Assembly: GCF_010820665.1 (NCBI RefSeq)
Contig: NZ_JAAIKC010000013.1
Coordinates: forward strand, 62,001 to 126,000
Direction of reading: 5' to 3'
Source: Paenibacillus sp. SYP-B3998
GTDB lineage: Bacteria; Bacillota; Bacilli; Paenibacillales; NBRC-103111
Length of the DNA stretch: 64,000 nt
Each line of letters starts with the position of its first letter. Position 1 is the first letter of the stretch. Positions 18,365 through 26,923 of the stretch are shown here, piece by piece. The position numbers and the translations under genes are program-made. The notes under the pieces were generated by a model. That model saw nothing but the letters and a program-made list of their open reading frames with translations. It did no database searches and had not been told where the DNA came from.

Positions 18365-21300
18365 TGATAAATAAAGTCGATTCTAAGTTTCATTTACAAG
18401 AGGGGCATCTGCGTTTCACCTTTTTGAATAGCGGTGATCTATATGAAGCGTCTCATGCAGATACACTTATCAATCAACTGCTTACCAATCCCATTGACGG
18501 ATCTTTAAATAATATATACCTACGGATTCATCGGTCAACTGGCATCGAAGCGGTCCCTCTGCTCGGCGTTCGCTCTGCAAGCCAGATGCGCGCTTCGGAG
18601 GAAGCGCTGACTTGGGAGGGTTCTGTGTGTGGGATCGCATACAAAGTTGATTTCCGTCTGACAGATCGTGGCGTTTGGTTCTGGGATGTACAGCTAGACG
18701 GTAGCGACGAGGAAGTAGATTTGATCTATGGTCAGGATATCGGGATTGCTGACAAGGCGGCAGTACGTTCCAATGAAGCGTATTTATCCCAATATATTGA
18801 TCATACCGCCTTTAAAGATGAGGAAAAAGGGTTTGTCATTTGTTCCCGCCAAAACCAAGCTCAACAAGGGAAATTCCCTTATATGCAGCAAGGGGTGTTG
18901 ACAGGAGCAACTGGATATTCCACAGATGGCTTCCAGTTTTATGGCCTCTCTTATAAAGAGACCAATGAACCAGAGAGCCTGACAATGGAAACACTGGCGA
19001 ACGAAATTTATCAATATGAGTTTGCGTATGTGGCCCTGCAGTCAGCGCGCGTGAAGCTGGATGGACAGACTCGAATTGTATTCTATGGACTGTTCAAAGA
19101 AGACCATCCCGCGCCAATAATGGCGCTAGAATATGGAGCAGATGTTGCGGATGCTTGGATGCAGATCGAAGCGCAACTGCCTGTCGAAGGACGTTCTATC
19201 GAGAAGGCTGCGCTTAAATCGACCATCGGCAAGCCTTTGCGTTCGTTGGAGATGAGCGTCGAAGAAATCAATCATCGCTTCCCGGCTCGACATCAAGAGG
19301 AATGGGACGGAGAGACCTTGCTTTCCTTCTTTACACCGACGAATGAGCATGTCGTACTGAAGGAGAAAGAGCTTCAGGTTGAGCGTCCGCACGGGCACAT
19401 TTTGATGACCGGCAATAATGACCAGATGAACGAGCACATTCTGACCTCGACATCGTACATGTATGGCATATTTAATTCTCAAGTCGTGGTGGGCAACACC
19501 TCATTCAACAAAATGCTAACGAATGCTCGTAACGCATTGAATGTCATGAAAACATCTGGACAGCGTATTTATGTCGAACTGGATGGAGATTATCGGCTTT
19601 TAGCCATGCCATCCTTATATGAGATGGGTTTCAACTATGCCAGATGGTATTACAAAATGCCAGAGGATACACTGGTCATCACCACTTTTACCACGGTGGA
19701 TACGCCTGAGATATTCCTCACGGTTACCTCCGAGAGCGGAAAACTATATCGTTACCTGCTAACGAATCAAGTGACGATGAATAATAATGAGTACGAAGTG
19801 CCGTTTCATTCGAAACAGGACGGAGCTATGTTAACATTCCGAGCGGACAACAGTTCCCAAAGCGCTTCGGTCTATCCAGATTTGTGTTACCGTTTGTTGG
19901 TGTCGGGAGCGGAGTTGAGCGTCGGTGACGAGCGTATGCTAGCAGAGCATGTCGAGCCTAATGAAGCGTCACTAGTCGTCATGCAGCTTACCGAAAGCAA
20001 GTCTTGGAGCCTAACCATTCAAGGGTTACTTCATGGACAAGAACTGCCTTTTGTTTCCCGTGATATGGAAATGGAAATAATAGCGTATCGTCAATATTTT
20101 AAGAAGATATTGAACGGCTTTCACCTTTCTTTAAACGGCGAAGCAACTGATGAACTCGATAAAGTAAACGCGTTAGCCTATTGGTACACCCATAATATGC
20201 TTGTTCATTTCTCGGTACCGCACGGTCTTGAGCAGTACGGTGGAGCAGCTTGGGGAACGCGCGACGTGTGTCAGGGGCCCGTCGAATATTTCATGGCAAC
20301 CCAGAAGCATGTCATGGTACGGGAAATCCTGTTGACGTTATACGCCCATCAATACGAAGATACCGGGAACTGGCCGCAATGGTTTATGTTCGATCGGTAT
20401 ACAAAGATTCAGCAGGAAGAAAGTCACGGCGACATTATCGTTTGGCCACTTAAAGTACTGGGGGATTACTTGAACGTCACCAAGGACTACAGCATTCTGC
20501 AGGAGCTCGTGCCTTACATGGATCGCCATACGTTTGACTTCACAGAAGAGCGAACATCTTTACTTATGCATGCCCGTAAGGAAATCCAATATATCAAGGA
20601 GCATTTTCTGCACGAGACACACTTGTCGGCCTATGGAGATGGCGATTGGGACGATACGCTGCAACCGGCCAATGCGCAGCTTAAGCAGTATATGGTAAGC
20701 AGCTGGACGGTAGCCTTGACCTATCAGGCGATGAATCAGTTATCCGCAGCGTTAGTGGACTACGATAAGGTGATGGCGGAAGAATTGCACGAACTTGCAT
20801 CTGGCATCCAAGCAGACTTCCACCGCTATATGCTGCAAACAGAAGTCATTCCAGGGTTTCTATACATGGAGGAGCCGGGACAAGCCGAGTTGATGCTTCA
20901 TCCAGAGGATACCAAGACTGGCATCCATTATCGTTTGCTACCCATGACGCGCAGCATGATTAGCGAGCTGCTCACCAAGGAGCAGGCGGAGGCTCATTAC
21001 ACGCTTATTAAGGAAAAGCTGTATTATTCAGACGGCGTCCGACTGATGAATCGTCCAGCTAATTACAATGGCGGCGTTAGCACACACTTCAAACGTGCCG
21101 AACAGGCTGCCAACTTCGGAAGGGAAATCGGACTGCAGTATGTGCATGCCCATATTCGCTTCGTCGAGGCGATGGCCAAGCTTGGTCATCAAGATGAGGT
21201 GTGGCAAGGACTTCTGAGGATTAATCCGATCGGACTTCGAGATATCGTTTCGAATGCTGAGATGCGCCAGAGTAATGCATATTTCAGCAGCTCGGATGGT

Positions 21301-21708
21301 AAATTCAAGGACCGTTACGAAGCGCAAGAGCGTTTTGAAGATCTCAAACAAGGCAAGGTTCCGGTTAAAGGGGGCTGGAGAATTTATTCTAGCGGTCCAG
21401 GGATTTATATGAATCAGCTTATCTCCAATTGCCTTGGCATCCGTCAGGAGGGGGGAGATTTGGTTATCGATCCTGTTCTTCCTGCTCATTTAAACGGCTT
21501 GCAGTTTGAATTCCGCTTCATTGACCGACCTATCCAATTCGTCTATCATCTCAGTGGCTGTCCAGTAAGTCTTGTAAAGGTGAATGGCGAAGCAGTACCT
21601 GCTCAAATGGTACAGAACCGTTACCGGAAAGGCGGCTTGCGAATGACTAGGGAGCTGCTTGAATCGGTTCTCACTTCTGAGAGCAACAAGATTGATATCT
21701 ATATGTGA
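18364..21708 (+). CDS. GH94 glycoside phosphorylase, probable 1,2-beta-oligoglucan phosphorylase
   Basis: An 1114-aa cytoplasmic protein. The (alpha/alpha)6 catalytic domain shows GAAWGTRDVCQGPVEYF near residue 627 and YGDGDWDDTLQP near 758, where GH94 enzymes carry the general-acid Asp in GDWND-like motifs. Length is well above cellobiose phosphorylase (about 800 aa) and matches the roughly 1100-aa 1,2-beta-oligoglucan (sophorooligosaccharide) phosphorylases. The extra N-terminal beta domain includes FYGLFKEDHPAP. The expected reaction is reversible phosphorolysis of beta-1,2-glucan oligomers to glucose 1-phosphate. The ATG overlaps the TAA of the GH3 gene (TAATG). Specificity is inferred from length, cluster partner and motifs, not tested; other GH94 activities remain possible. 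Confidence 0.8.
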   Translation: MINKVDSKFHLQEGHLRFTFLNSGDLYEASHADTLINQLLTNPIDGSLNNIYLRIHRSTGIEAVPLLGVRSASQMRASEEALTWEGSVCGIAYKVDFRLTDRGVWFWDVQLDGSDEEVDLIYGQDIGIADKAAVRSNEAYLSQYIDHTAFKDEEKGFVICSRQNQAQQGKFPYMQQGVLTGATGYSTDGFQFYGLSYKETNEPESLTMETLANEIYQYEFAYVALQSARVKLDGQTRIVFYGLFKEDHPAPIMALEYGADVADAWMQIEAQLPVEGRSIEKAALKSTIGKPLRSLEMSVEEINHRFPARHQEEWDGETLLSFFTPTNEHVVLKEKELQVERPHGHILMTGNNDQMNEHILTSTSYMYGIFNSQVVVGNTSFNKMLTNARNALNVMKTSGQRIYVELDGDYRLLAMPSLYEMGFNYARWYYKMPEDTLVITTFTTVDTPEIFLTVTSESGKLYRYLLTNQVTMNNNEYEVPFHSKQDGAMLTFRADNSSQSASVYPDLCYRLLVSGAELSVGDERMLAEHVEPNEASLVVMQLTESKSWSLTIQGLLHGQELPFVSRDMEMEIIAYRQYFKKILNGFHLSLNGEATDELDKVNALAYWYTHNMLVHFSVPHGLEQYGGAAWGTRDVCQGPVEYFMATQKHVMVREILLTLYAHQYEDTGNWPQWFMFDRYTKIQQEESHGDIIVWPLKVLGDYLNVTKDYSILQELVPYMDRHTFDFTEERTSLLMHARKEIQYIKEHFLHETHLSAYGDGDWDDTLQPANAQLKQYMVSSWTVALTYQAMNQLSAALVDYDKVMAEELHELASGIQADFHRYMLQTEVIPGFLYMEEPGQAELMLHPEDTKTGIHYRLLPMTRSMISELLTKEQAEAHYTLIKEKLYYSDGVRLMNRPANYNGGVSTHFKRAEQAANFGREIGLQYVHAHIRFVEAMAKLGHQDEVWQGLLRINPIGLRDIVSNAEMRQSNAYFSSSDGKFKDRYEAQERFEDLKQGKVPVKGGWRIYSSGPGIYMNQLISNCLGIRQEGGDLVIDPVLPAHLNGLQFEFRFIDRPIQFVYHLSGCPVSLVKVNGEAVPAQMVQNRYRKGGLRMTRELLESVLTSESNKIDIYM

Positions 21709-21775
21709 CCAAATGGCGAATTAACAGCACGATGTGGTATATTTAGAGCGAAAAATAGGGAGAGGAGCGTGTACC

Positions 21776-22741
21776 ATGGCCAATATTAAAGATATTGCTA
21801 AACAAGCAGGCGTTTCAATATCAACGGTCTCTTATGCGCTCAACGGAAGTCCGAAAGTAACAGAAGAAACTTCAGCTAAAATACTTGCCATTGCCAAGGA
21901 ACTGCACTACGTTCCGAATGCCGCAGCACGGAATTTGAAGAGGCAGGAAACGAAAATTATTGGAGCTTTCTTGACCGACTTCAGCGGATCATTCTACGGA
22001 GATCTGCTTCAGGGGATGAAAGAGGGCGCAAATCAGCGTGGTTATGATCTCGTAGTTTGCAGCGGGAAGCAATCGCATCAACTGCTTCCCCAGCGAATGA
22101 TAGACGGGGCCATCGTTCTCGACGAGAAGTTCTCTAATGAAGAACTGCTGAAATATGCTGATCTTGGTCATAAATTGGTTGTCATGGACCGCGACTTGAA
22201 GCATCCGAATATCAATCAGGTGCTGCTTGACAATAAAGCTGGAGCCACAATCGCGATGGAGCATATGATTGAGCTCGGGCATCGCAAAGTATATGTGGTG
22301 ACGGGGCCAGAAGGCTCGTTCGATTCCAGGCAGCGCCTGCAAGCAGTCAAACAAACAATTGGTCGTCATCCAGACATGCAGTATATCGAAATCGAAGGCG
22401 ACTTTAATAAATCGGCTGGCGCGCATGCGGGTCTCCAAATCGCTAAGGAATATCCAGGTCCTGCGGCTGTTTTCTGCTTAAATGACGAGATGGCAATTGG
22501 GATGTACGACTATTTGATGACTACTGACATTCGGATCGGCGAGGATATTCACCTTATCGGGTTCGATAACATTGAAGTATCCCAATACACGCAGCCGCGT
22601 CTAGCCACGATCGATTATTCCAAGCGGAAATGGGGGAGCTTGGCTTCCGAGCAGCTGCTCAAGCTCATTGCAGGCGAAGAGGTGGAACAAGAGCGGATTT
22701 ACGTCACTCTCGTTAAAGGCAAGTCGATGGGATCTGTGTAG
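21776..22741 (+). CDS. LacI-family regulator of the beta-glucan operon
   Basis: A 321-aa LacI/GalR repressor. The N-terminal helix-turn-helix and hinge read ANIKDIAKQAGVSISTVSYA, with the family RNLKRQ hinge region. The effector-binding periplasmic-protein-like domain follows, ending in IGFDNIEVSQYTQPRLATID. GAGGAG lies 8 bases before the ATG at 21776; the in-frame extension MVYLERKIGRG upstream is not expected to be translated. It lies 67 bp after the GH94 gene and is probably the last gene of the operon. The two GAAACGTTTC operators around the operon promoter are its likely targets, with a gluco-oligosaccharide as inducer. Confidence 0.9.
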   Translation: MANIKDIAKQAGVSISTVSYALNGSPKVTEETSAKILAIAKELHYVPNAAARNLKRQETKIIGAFLTDFSGSFYGDLLQGMKEGANQRGYDLVVCSGKQSHQLLPQRMIDGAIVLDEKFSNEELLKYADLGHKLVVMDRDLKHPNINQVLLDNKAGATIAMEHMIELGHRKVYVVTGPEGSFDSRQRLQAVKQTIGRHPDMQYIEIEGDFNKSAGAHAGLQIAKEYPGPAAVFCLNDEMAIGMYDYLMTTDIRIGEDIHLIGFDNIEVSQYTQPRLATIDYSKRKWGSLASEQLLKLIAGEEVEQERIYVTLVKGKSMGSV

Positions 22742-22787
22742 TATTTTTTCTAATATTTTAGCGCTACTGACAGATTTGTTTGCATAT

Positions 22788-22837
22788 AAAAAACATGATG
22801 CGTTCACCTAATGAACGGTGACCATCATGTTTTTTTA
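22788..22837. terminator. Bidirectional terminator between lacI gene and spermidine-synthase-like gene
   Basis: AAAAAACATGATG (22788-22800) pairs with CATCATGTTTTTT (22823-22836). The symmetric A and T tracts suit termination from both convergent genes. Confidence 0.85.
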
Positions 22838-22899
22838 TATACCTTGGGTGATTGGATTCAATCCATGTGATTAGCGCAGTAGCGATATTTGTCACAGGG

Positions 22900-23652
22900 C
22901 TATTTGCGTGAATCTCCGTCCCAAATGAGATGTCCTTGTCCGAGGTCAATCTCGGTGAAGCCTGCCATATTGCGTAATTGGAAACCGATGGGCTTGTTGC
23001 TGCCGATGATCATGATATTCTTGATGTCGGCTGCACCCTCTGACTGGAGGGAAAAGGATTTGGTAAAGGCATATTCTTCGCTAAGTGTCGTATGAATAGC
23101 GTTCATTAGCGTGTCATTCTCGCCTTTACCCATAAGATTCATGATGATAGAACCCCGAGCATCAAGTTTTTCTTTAGTTATTTTGAAAAACTCTTTGGAT
23201 GTTAGATGCTCTGGAGTCCCCTTATCCGTAAAGGCATCCAAAATAATATAATCATAAGCAAGCGGCGCTTCACTGCTTAGAATATGTCGTCCATCGCCAA
23301 CGATTACATTATCTTTATGGTATCCGAAATACTGCTTGCTAAGCGCCACTACTTTCTCGTTGAGCTCGGCTACTTTAAATCGCTTCTCCGCAAAGTGACT
23401 GGCGATCGTTCCAATTCCATGCCCAATGACGAATACGTCTTCGAATGTCGGGTTGTTAAACGCCATTAAGTGAATGATGGCCCTCGGATATTCGAATAGG
23501 ATTCGATCCGGATTATTCAAATCTAGTGCCCCTTGTATGGCCTGATTCGAAAACTGCATGACTCGGAATTTTCCCTTTTCGCCATATAACTCCGTAGTGT
23601 CATAAACAGTTATTTCATGATTATTACCGAACTCCCTAGCCAGTAATTGCAA
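22900..23652 (-). CDS. Spermidine synthase-like methyltransferase-fold protein
   Basis: A soluble protein of about 250 aa with a spermidine-synthase fold. The nucleotide-binding loop is VIGHGIGTIASHF, an acidic residue at the next strand end is in KVAELNEKVV, and the catalytic region YDYIILDAFTDKGTPEHL matches the family block around D-x-F-(T/S)-D. The N-terminal tetramerisation/gate domain is short, so it may be a SpeE-like paralogue rather than a true polyamine synthase. The frame opens at a TTG (23676), but AAGGAG lies 9 bases before an in-frame TTG at 23652, which I prefer. It lies just downstream of exoA on the same strand and is probably co-transcribed. Confidence 0.75.
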   Translation of the reverse strand: MQLLAREFGNNHEITVYDTTELYGEKGKFRVMQFSNQAIQGALDLNNPDRILFEYPRAIIHLMAFNNPTFEDVFVIGHGIGTIASHFAEKRFKVAELNEKVVALSKQYFGYHKDNVIVGDGRHILSSEAPLAYDYIILDAFTDKGTPEHLTSKEFFKITKEKLDARGSIIMNLMGKGENDTLMNAIHTTLSEEYAFTKSFSLQSEGAADIKNIMIIGSNKPIGFQLRNMAGFTEIDLGQGHLIWDGDSRK

Positions 23653-23708
23653 GTCATCGTTCTCCTTCAAGGACAATTGTGGGCGCAGAGCGTACCCGTT
23701 TCATTCGG

Positions 23709-24488
23709 TTAAATAATACCTTCGGTTTGGCTGATCACTGCAAGGTTCAAGACAATCGGGCAATGATCGCTGCCTGTTACATGAGCATCAATCTGTGCAC
23801 CCATTAAGGAAGGAACCAGTCGTGAAGAGGCGAGGAAATAATCGATTCGCCATCCGACATTCCGCTCTCTCACCTTAGGCATCGTAGACCACCAGGTATA
23901 GGCATCGGTTTGGTCTGGGTAGAAATGCCTGAAGGTGTCGATAAATCCGGCATCTAGTAATTGGGTCATCTTAGCTCGTTCTTCTGCTGTAAAACCGGAA
24001 TTATTGCGATTCGCTTTCGCATTTTTGATGTCAATCTCATGATGGGCCACATTCAGATCGCCACAAATGATGACAGGTTTATGAGCATCCAGCTTCTGAA
24101 GAAAGCTCCGAAACCGCTCTTCCCATTCCAGTCTAAGCTCCAGCCTTGACAGATCGCGTCTTGCATTGGGGGTGTATACATTGACAAGATAGAAGGCTTC
24201 GAACTCTAGCGTGATGATCCGCCCCTCAGATTCATGATCCTCTTCCAGGCCGTATCTTACGGAAAGCGGTTTGTTTTTTGTAAATACGGCAGTTCCAGAA
24301 TACCCCTTCTTCACCGCGTAATTCCAATACTGATGATATTCCTTGTCATAGGTCAGACTAATTTGTCCTTCTTGTAATTTCGTTTCTTGGATACAGAAAA
24401 TATCTGCGTCCATCTTCGTAAAATAGTCATTAAATCCTTTGTTTACACAAGCCCTTAAACCATTAACATTCCAGGAAATCAGCTTCAT
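23709..24488 (-). CDS. exoA: Exodeoxyribonuclease III / AP endonuclease ExoA
   Basis: A 259-aa DNA-repair nuclease of the exonuclease III family that incises abasic sites and trims 3' ends. Motifs are complete: MKLISWNVNGLRA, FCIQETKL (metal-binding Glu), VNVYTPNA, VIICGDLNVAH (catalytic Asp and Asn), TWWST, GWRIDYFLAS, and GSDHCPI (Asp-His pair). The ATG is chosen because AAGGAG lies 11 bases ahead; the in-frame extension of 27 residues upstream is not family-like. It is divergent from the cupin AraC gene and followed by the spermidine-synthase-like gene. Confidence 0.93.
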   Translation of the reverse strand: MKLISWNVNGLRACVNKGFNDYFTKMDADIFCIQETKLQEGQISLTYDKEYHQYWNYAVKKGYSGTAVFTKNKPLSVRYGLEEDHESEGRIITLEFEAFYLVNVYTPNARRDLSRLELRLEWEERFRSFLQKLDAHKPVIICGDLNVAHHEIDIKNAKANRNNSGFTAEERAKMTQLLDAGFIDTFRHFYPDQTDAYTWWSTMPKVRERNVGWRIDYFLASSRLVPSLMGAQIDAHVTGSDHCPIVLNLAVISQTEGII

Positions 24489-24680
24489 TGTTGTCCATCT
24501 CCTTGCAGTTCTTTCTAGTAGTATAGCATATTCACAATTCCCTCTTTTCAAAGTGCGTGTTACGCGCATTTATGTGCTACTCAACCAGCATGGTTGCAAT
24601 AGCGACAGAAAGGATAACTGTAACAAAAGAAGAATAGGTAAGTTGACATGAGCATGCGTCCAACCTAGGGGGAATTTTTT

Positions 24681-25562
24681 ATGCAAAAAAATGATCTTGA
24701 TCCTTCTAAAAAGATGGACTTCTTCGAAGACGAGGATTTTGAATTTATTATTGCCGATACGGAAGGGATAGATAAAGATTCAACGGAGCTCCACTGGCAT
24801 GATTGGATGGAAGTTAATTATATTAAACGCGGAACAGGCAATTATATCATAGGGGATCGGGAGTATGCCTTTGAGGAAGGAGATATTTTTATAATAAATG
24901 CTAGAGACCTTCATTTTGCATTTAATGATCATAACCTCGTTATGCAAGTTATGTTATTTGAACCAAAGTTTATATTAACGAATGCGGTATATGCCTTTGA
25001 AATCCTCAGTCTGTTACCATTTTGGAAAGCGGGCATACTTTTTGAAAATAAGTTAGAAAAGAACAATGAGCATCACAAGCTGATCGTCTCGCTGCTGCAG
25101 GAAATGCAAAACGAATATGAACGTAAACAGAATGGGTTCAAACTCATCATCAAATCGCTTATTTTGAAACTTGCGGTTATATTTGAAAGATACTTGGAAT
25201 CCGAAGGAGGCCTGTTTCTATCCGATAGAATCATGAAACTCACACGCTTCCGGCCCGTTTTCGAACATATTAAGAGAAACTCTCATTTACAAATAAAGCT
25301 GAGTGAATTAGCTAGTCTTGTCAATATGAGCGTTTCAAACTTTAGCTTGGTGTTCAAAAAGTCCATGGGGGTTTCTCCAATTGAATATGTAAATCGCGAG
25401 CGGGCAATCAAAGCCTCGCAGTTATTAATCGAAACGGATATGAAAATCGCCGACATTGCCGAATTTTGTGGATTTTCATGCACCTCCTATTTTATAAAGG
25501 AATTCAAAAAATTTACAGGTGAAGTTCCAAGTCATTTTCGGAAATCGGTAAAAGGGAAATAA
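24681..25562 (+). CDS. AraC-family regulator with cupin sensor domain
   Basis: A 293-aa cytoplasmic regulator. The N-terminal cupin shows LHWHDWMEVNYIKRGTGNY and FEEGDIFIINARDLH, expected to bind a small sugar-like effector. The C-terminal AraC/XylS DNA-binding domain has IKLSELASLVNMSVSNFSLV and IADIAEFCGFSCTSYFIKEF. AGGGGGAA precedes the ATG. It is followed by a region of 21-bp direct repeats and then a secreted protein gene in the same direction, which makes that gene its most likely target. Confidence 0.88.
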   Translation: MQKNDLDPSKKMDFFEDEDFEFIIADTEGIDKDSTELHWHDWMEVNYIKRGTGNYIIGDREYAFEEGDIFIINARDLHFAFNDHNLVMQVMLFEPKFILTNAVYAFEILSLLPFWKAGILFENKLEKNNEHHKLIVSLLQEMQNEYERKQNGFKLIIKSLILKLAVIFERYLESEGGLFLSDRIMKLTRFRPVFEHIKRNSHLQIKLSELASLVNMSVSNFSLVFKKSMGVSPIEYVNRERAIKASQLLIETDMKIADIAEFCGFSCTSYFIKEFKKFTGEVPSHFRKSVKGK

Positions 25563-25589
25563 ACCTTATTAATGAAAGGAATGGAAGAG

Positions 25590-25652
25590 ATAAGAAAATG
25601 ATGAAATGAAATAAGAAAATGACGTAATGAAATAAGAAAATGACTAAAGAAA
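25590..25652. repeat. Three 21-bp direct repeats, candidate AraC-type binding array
   Basis: Units start at 25590, 25611 and 25632, each beginning ATAAGAAAATGA, with AATGAA or AAGAAA at the end. A period of 21 bp is two helical turns, so all copies face one side of the DNA, as with the direct-repeat half-sites of AraC. They lie between an AraC-family gene and a secreted-protein gene. Confidence 0.7.
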
Positions 25653-25736
25653 AGATAGATATGAAAGCATATAATCAAATTGTCAAGATCATCCATGGAT
25701 TGACGCTATTAAATTAAATTCGGGAGGTTCGTTCTA

Positions 25737-26804
25737 GTGAAAAAGAGTACAAGATTACTGCCTATTGTCGTTGGTGCTACGTTGTTATTCAGCACGGCTA
25801 ATATCTCAACTAGCTTTGCTGCAACAGACCGTGCAACCGCTTCGACCAATGCTTATAATTGGTTGGTTTCCGTTAAGCAAACGAATGGTCTTTACGATAG
25901 TCAGGCAGACGGTGAAGATGTTTGTTATACCTATGATCAAGCTGTTGCAGCAGTCGCTTTTATTGCGAAGAATGATACGGCGAGGGCTTACGATTTACTT
26001 AATAAGCTAAAAGGCTTGCAGCATAAGGATGGTTACTGGTATACAGCGTACTCGAGTAAAAATGCGGTTGCCGAATCAGAGAAATGGATAGGTCCTATTC
26101 TTTGGGTGGTTATGGCCGCTGCCCAATATAAGAAGGCTACAGGTGCAACTTCGTTTGATGCTATGGCAAACGATGCCATTAACTGGGTCTTGAAATTCCA
26201 ACAATCGGACGGAGGCATAAATGGAGGAATAGATGCAAGCGGAAAAAAGCTGACCTATGCTTCAACAGAAGAAAATGAAGATGCGTATGCAGCGCTGAAA
26301 GCATTTGGCTTTAATTCGCAGGCTGAAAAGGTAAGAACCTTCCTTACTACGAAGATGTGGGATTCAGCGAACAACAGGTGGTATGTGGGACGTAATAACA
26401 AAGGTGTTTTCTTGGATGTAAACGCATGGGGAGTTCAATCGCTTGGGTCCCTAGGACCAGCAAATTACTTGAAATCCCTTGACTATAATATGAATCAAAT
26501 GCGTCTGAAAAAGACAGTTAATGGCATCGTAGTCGATGGTTTTGATTTTAATGCTGACAAAGACGATGTATGGCTTGAGGGTACCGCACAAATGGCGGCA
26601 GCCTTGTACACGGCAGGAAGAACAACGGATGCCGACTATTTTACAGATCAAGTCATTAAGTTTCAAAAACCGAATGGCGGTATTCCGTATTCAATGGCTG
26701 GGGGAACAACCGGCGACGACTGGAATATGCCAAAAGTTGAAGCAATCTCATCAACAGGATGGCTAATTTTAGCCATTCATAAGGTGAATCCGTTCAAACA
26801 ATAG
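25737..26804 (+). CDS. Secreted alpha/alpha-toroid protein, possible glycosidase
   Basis: A 355-aa exported protein with a signal peptide ending ISTSFAATD. The mature part is helical with repeated hairpin motifs (YDQAVAAVAFI, GPILWVVMAAAQY, LDVNAWGVQSLG, DVWLEGTAQMAAAL, GGIPYSMAGG), the pattern of six-hairpin glycosidase or prenyltransferase-like toroids. Acidic residues in ASTEENEDAYAAL and DDVWLEG could be catalytic. I do not recognise a named family. GGGAGG lies before the GTG start. Monocistronic, ending at a bidirectional hairpin. The upstream AraC gene and repeat array suggest specific induction, and a role in extracellular polysaccharide breakdown is inferred. Confidence 0.6.
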   Translation: MKKSTRLLPIVVGATLLFSTANISTSFAATDRATASTNAYNWLVSVKQTNGLYDSQADGEDVCYTYDQAVAAVAFIAKNDTARAYDLLNKLKGLQHKDGYWYTAYSSKNAVAESEKWIGPILWVVMAAAQYKKATGATSFDAMANDAINWVLKFQQSDGGINGGIDASGKKLTYASTEENEDAYAALKAFGFNSQAEKVRTFLTTKMWDSANNRWYVGRNNKGVFLDVNAWGVQSLGSLGPANYLKSLDYNMNQMRLKKTVNGIVVDGFDFNADKDDVWLEGTAQMAAALYTAGRTTDADYFTDQVIKFQKPNGGIPYSMAGGTTGDDWNMPKVEAISSTGWLILAIHKVNPFKQ

Positions 26805-26871
26805 TACACACAAGATACGCATATGCAGCAATTCGTGCACGACATGTACTGGAGCAAACTGCGGAAGTAAA

Positions 26872-26917
26872 GAAAGGGGCTATCCAAGTCTATGACTTGT
26901 GATGGCCCCTTTCGTTT
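26872..26917. terminator. Bidirectional terminator between toroid gene and phoX
   Basis: GAAAGGGGC (26872-26880) pairs with GCCCCTTTC (26905-26913), with an inner AAGTC/GACTT stem. It separates two convergent genes. Confidence 0.75.
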
Positions 26918-26923
26918 GAGTAA

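Noticed and set aside
25590..25652. CRISPR-like repeats
   Set aside because: Units are adjacent, 21 bp long, with no spacers and no cas genes; better explained as operator repeats.
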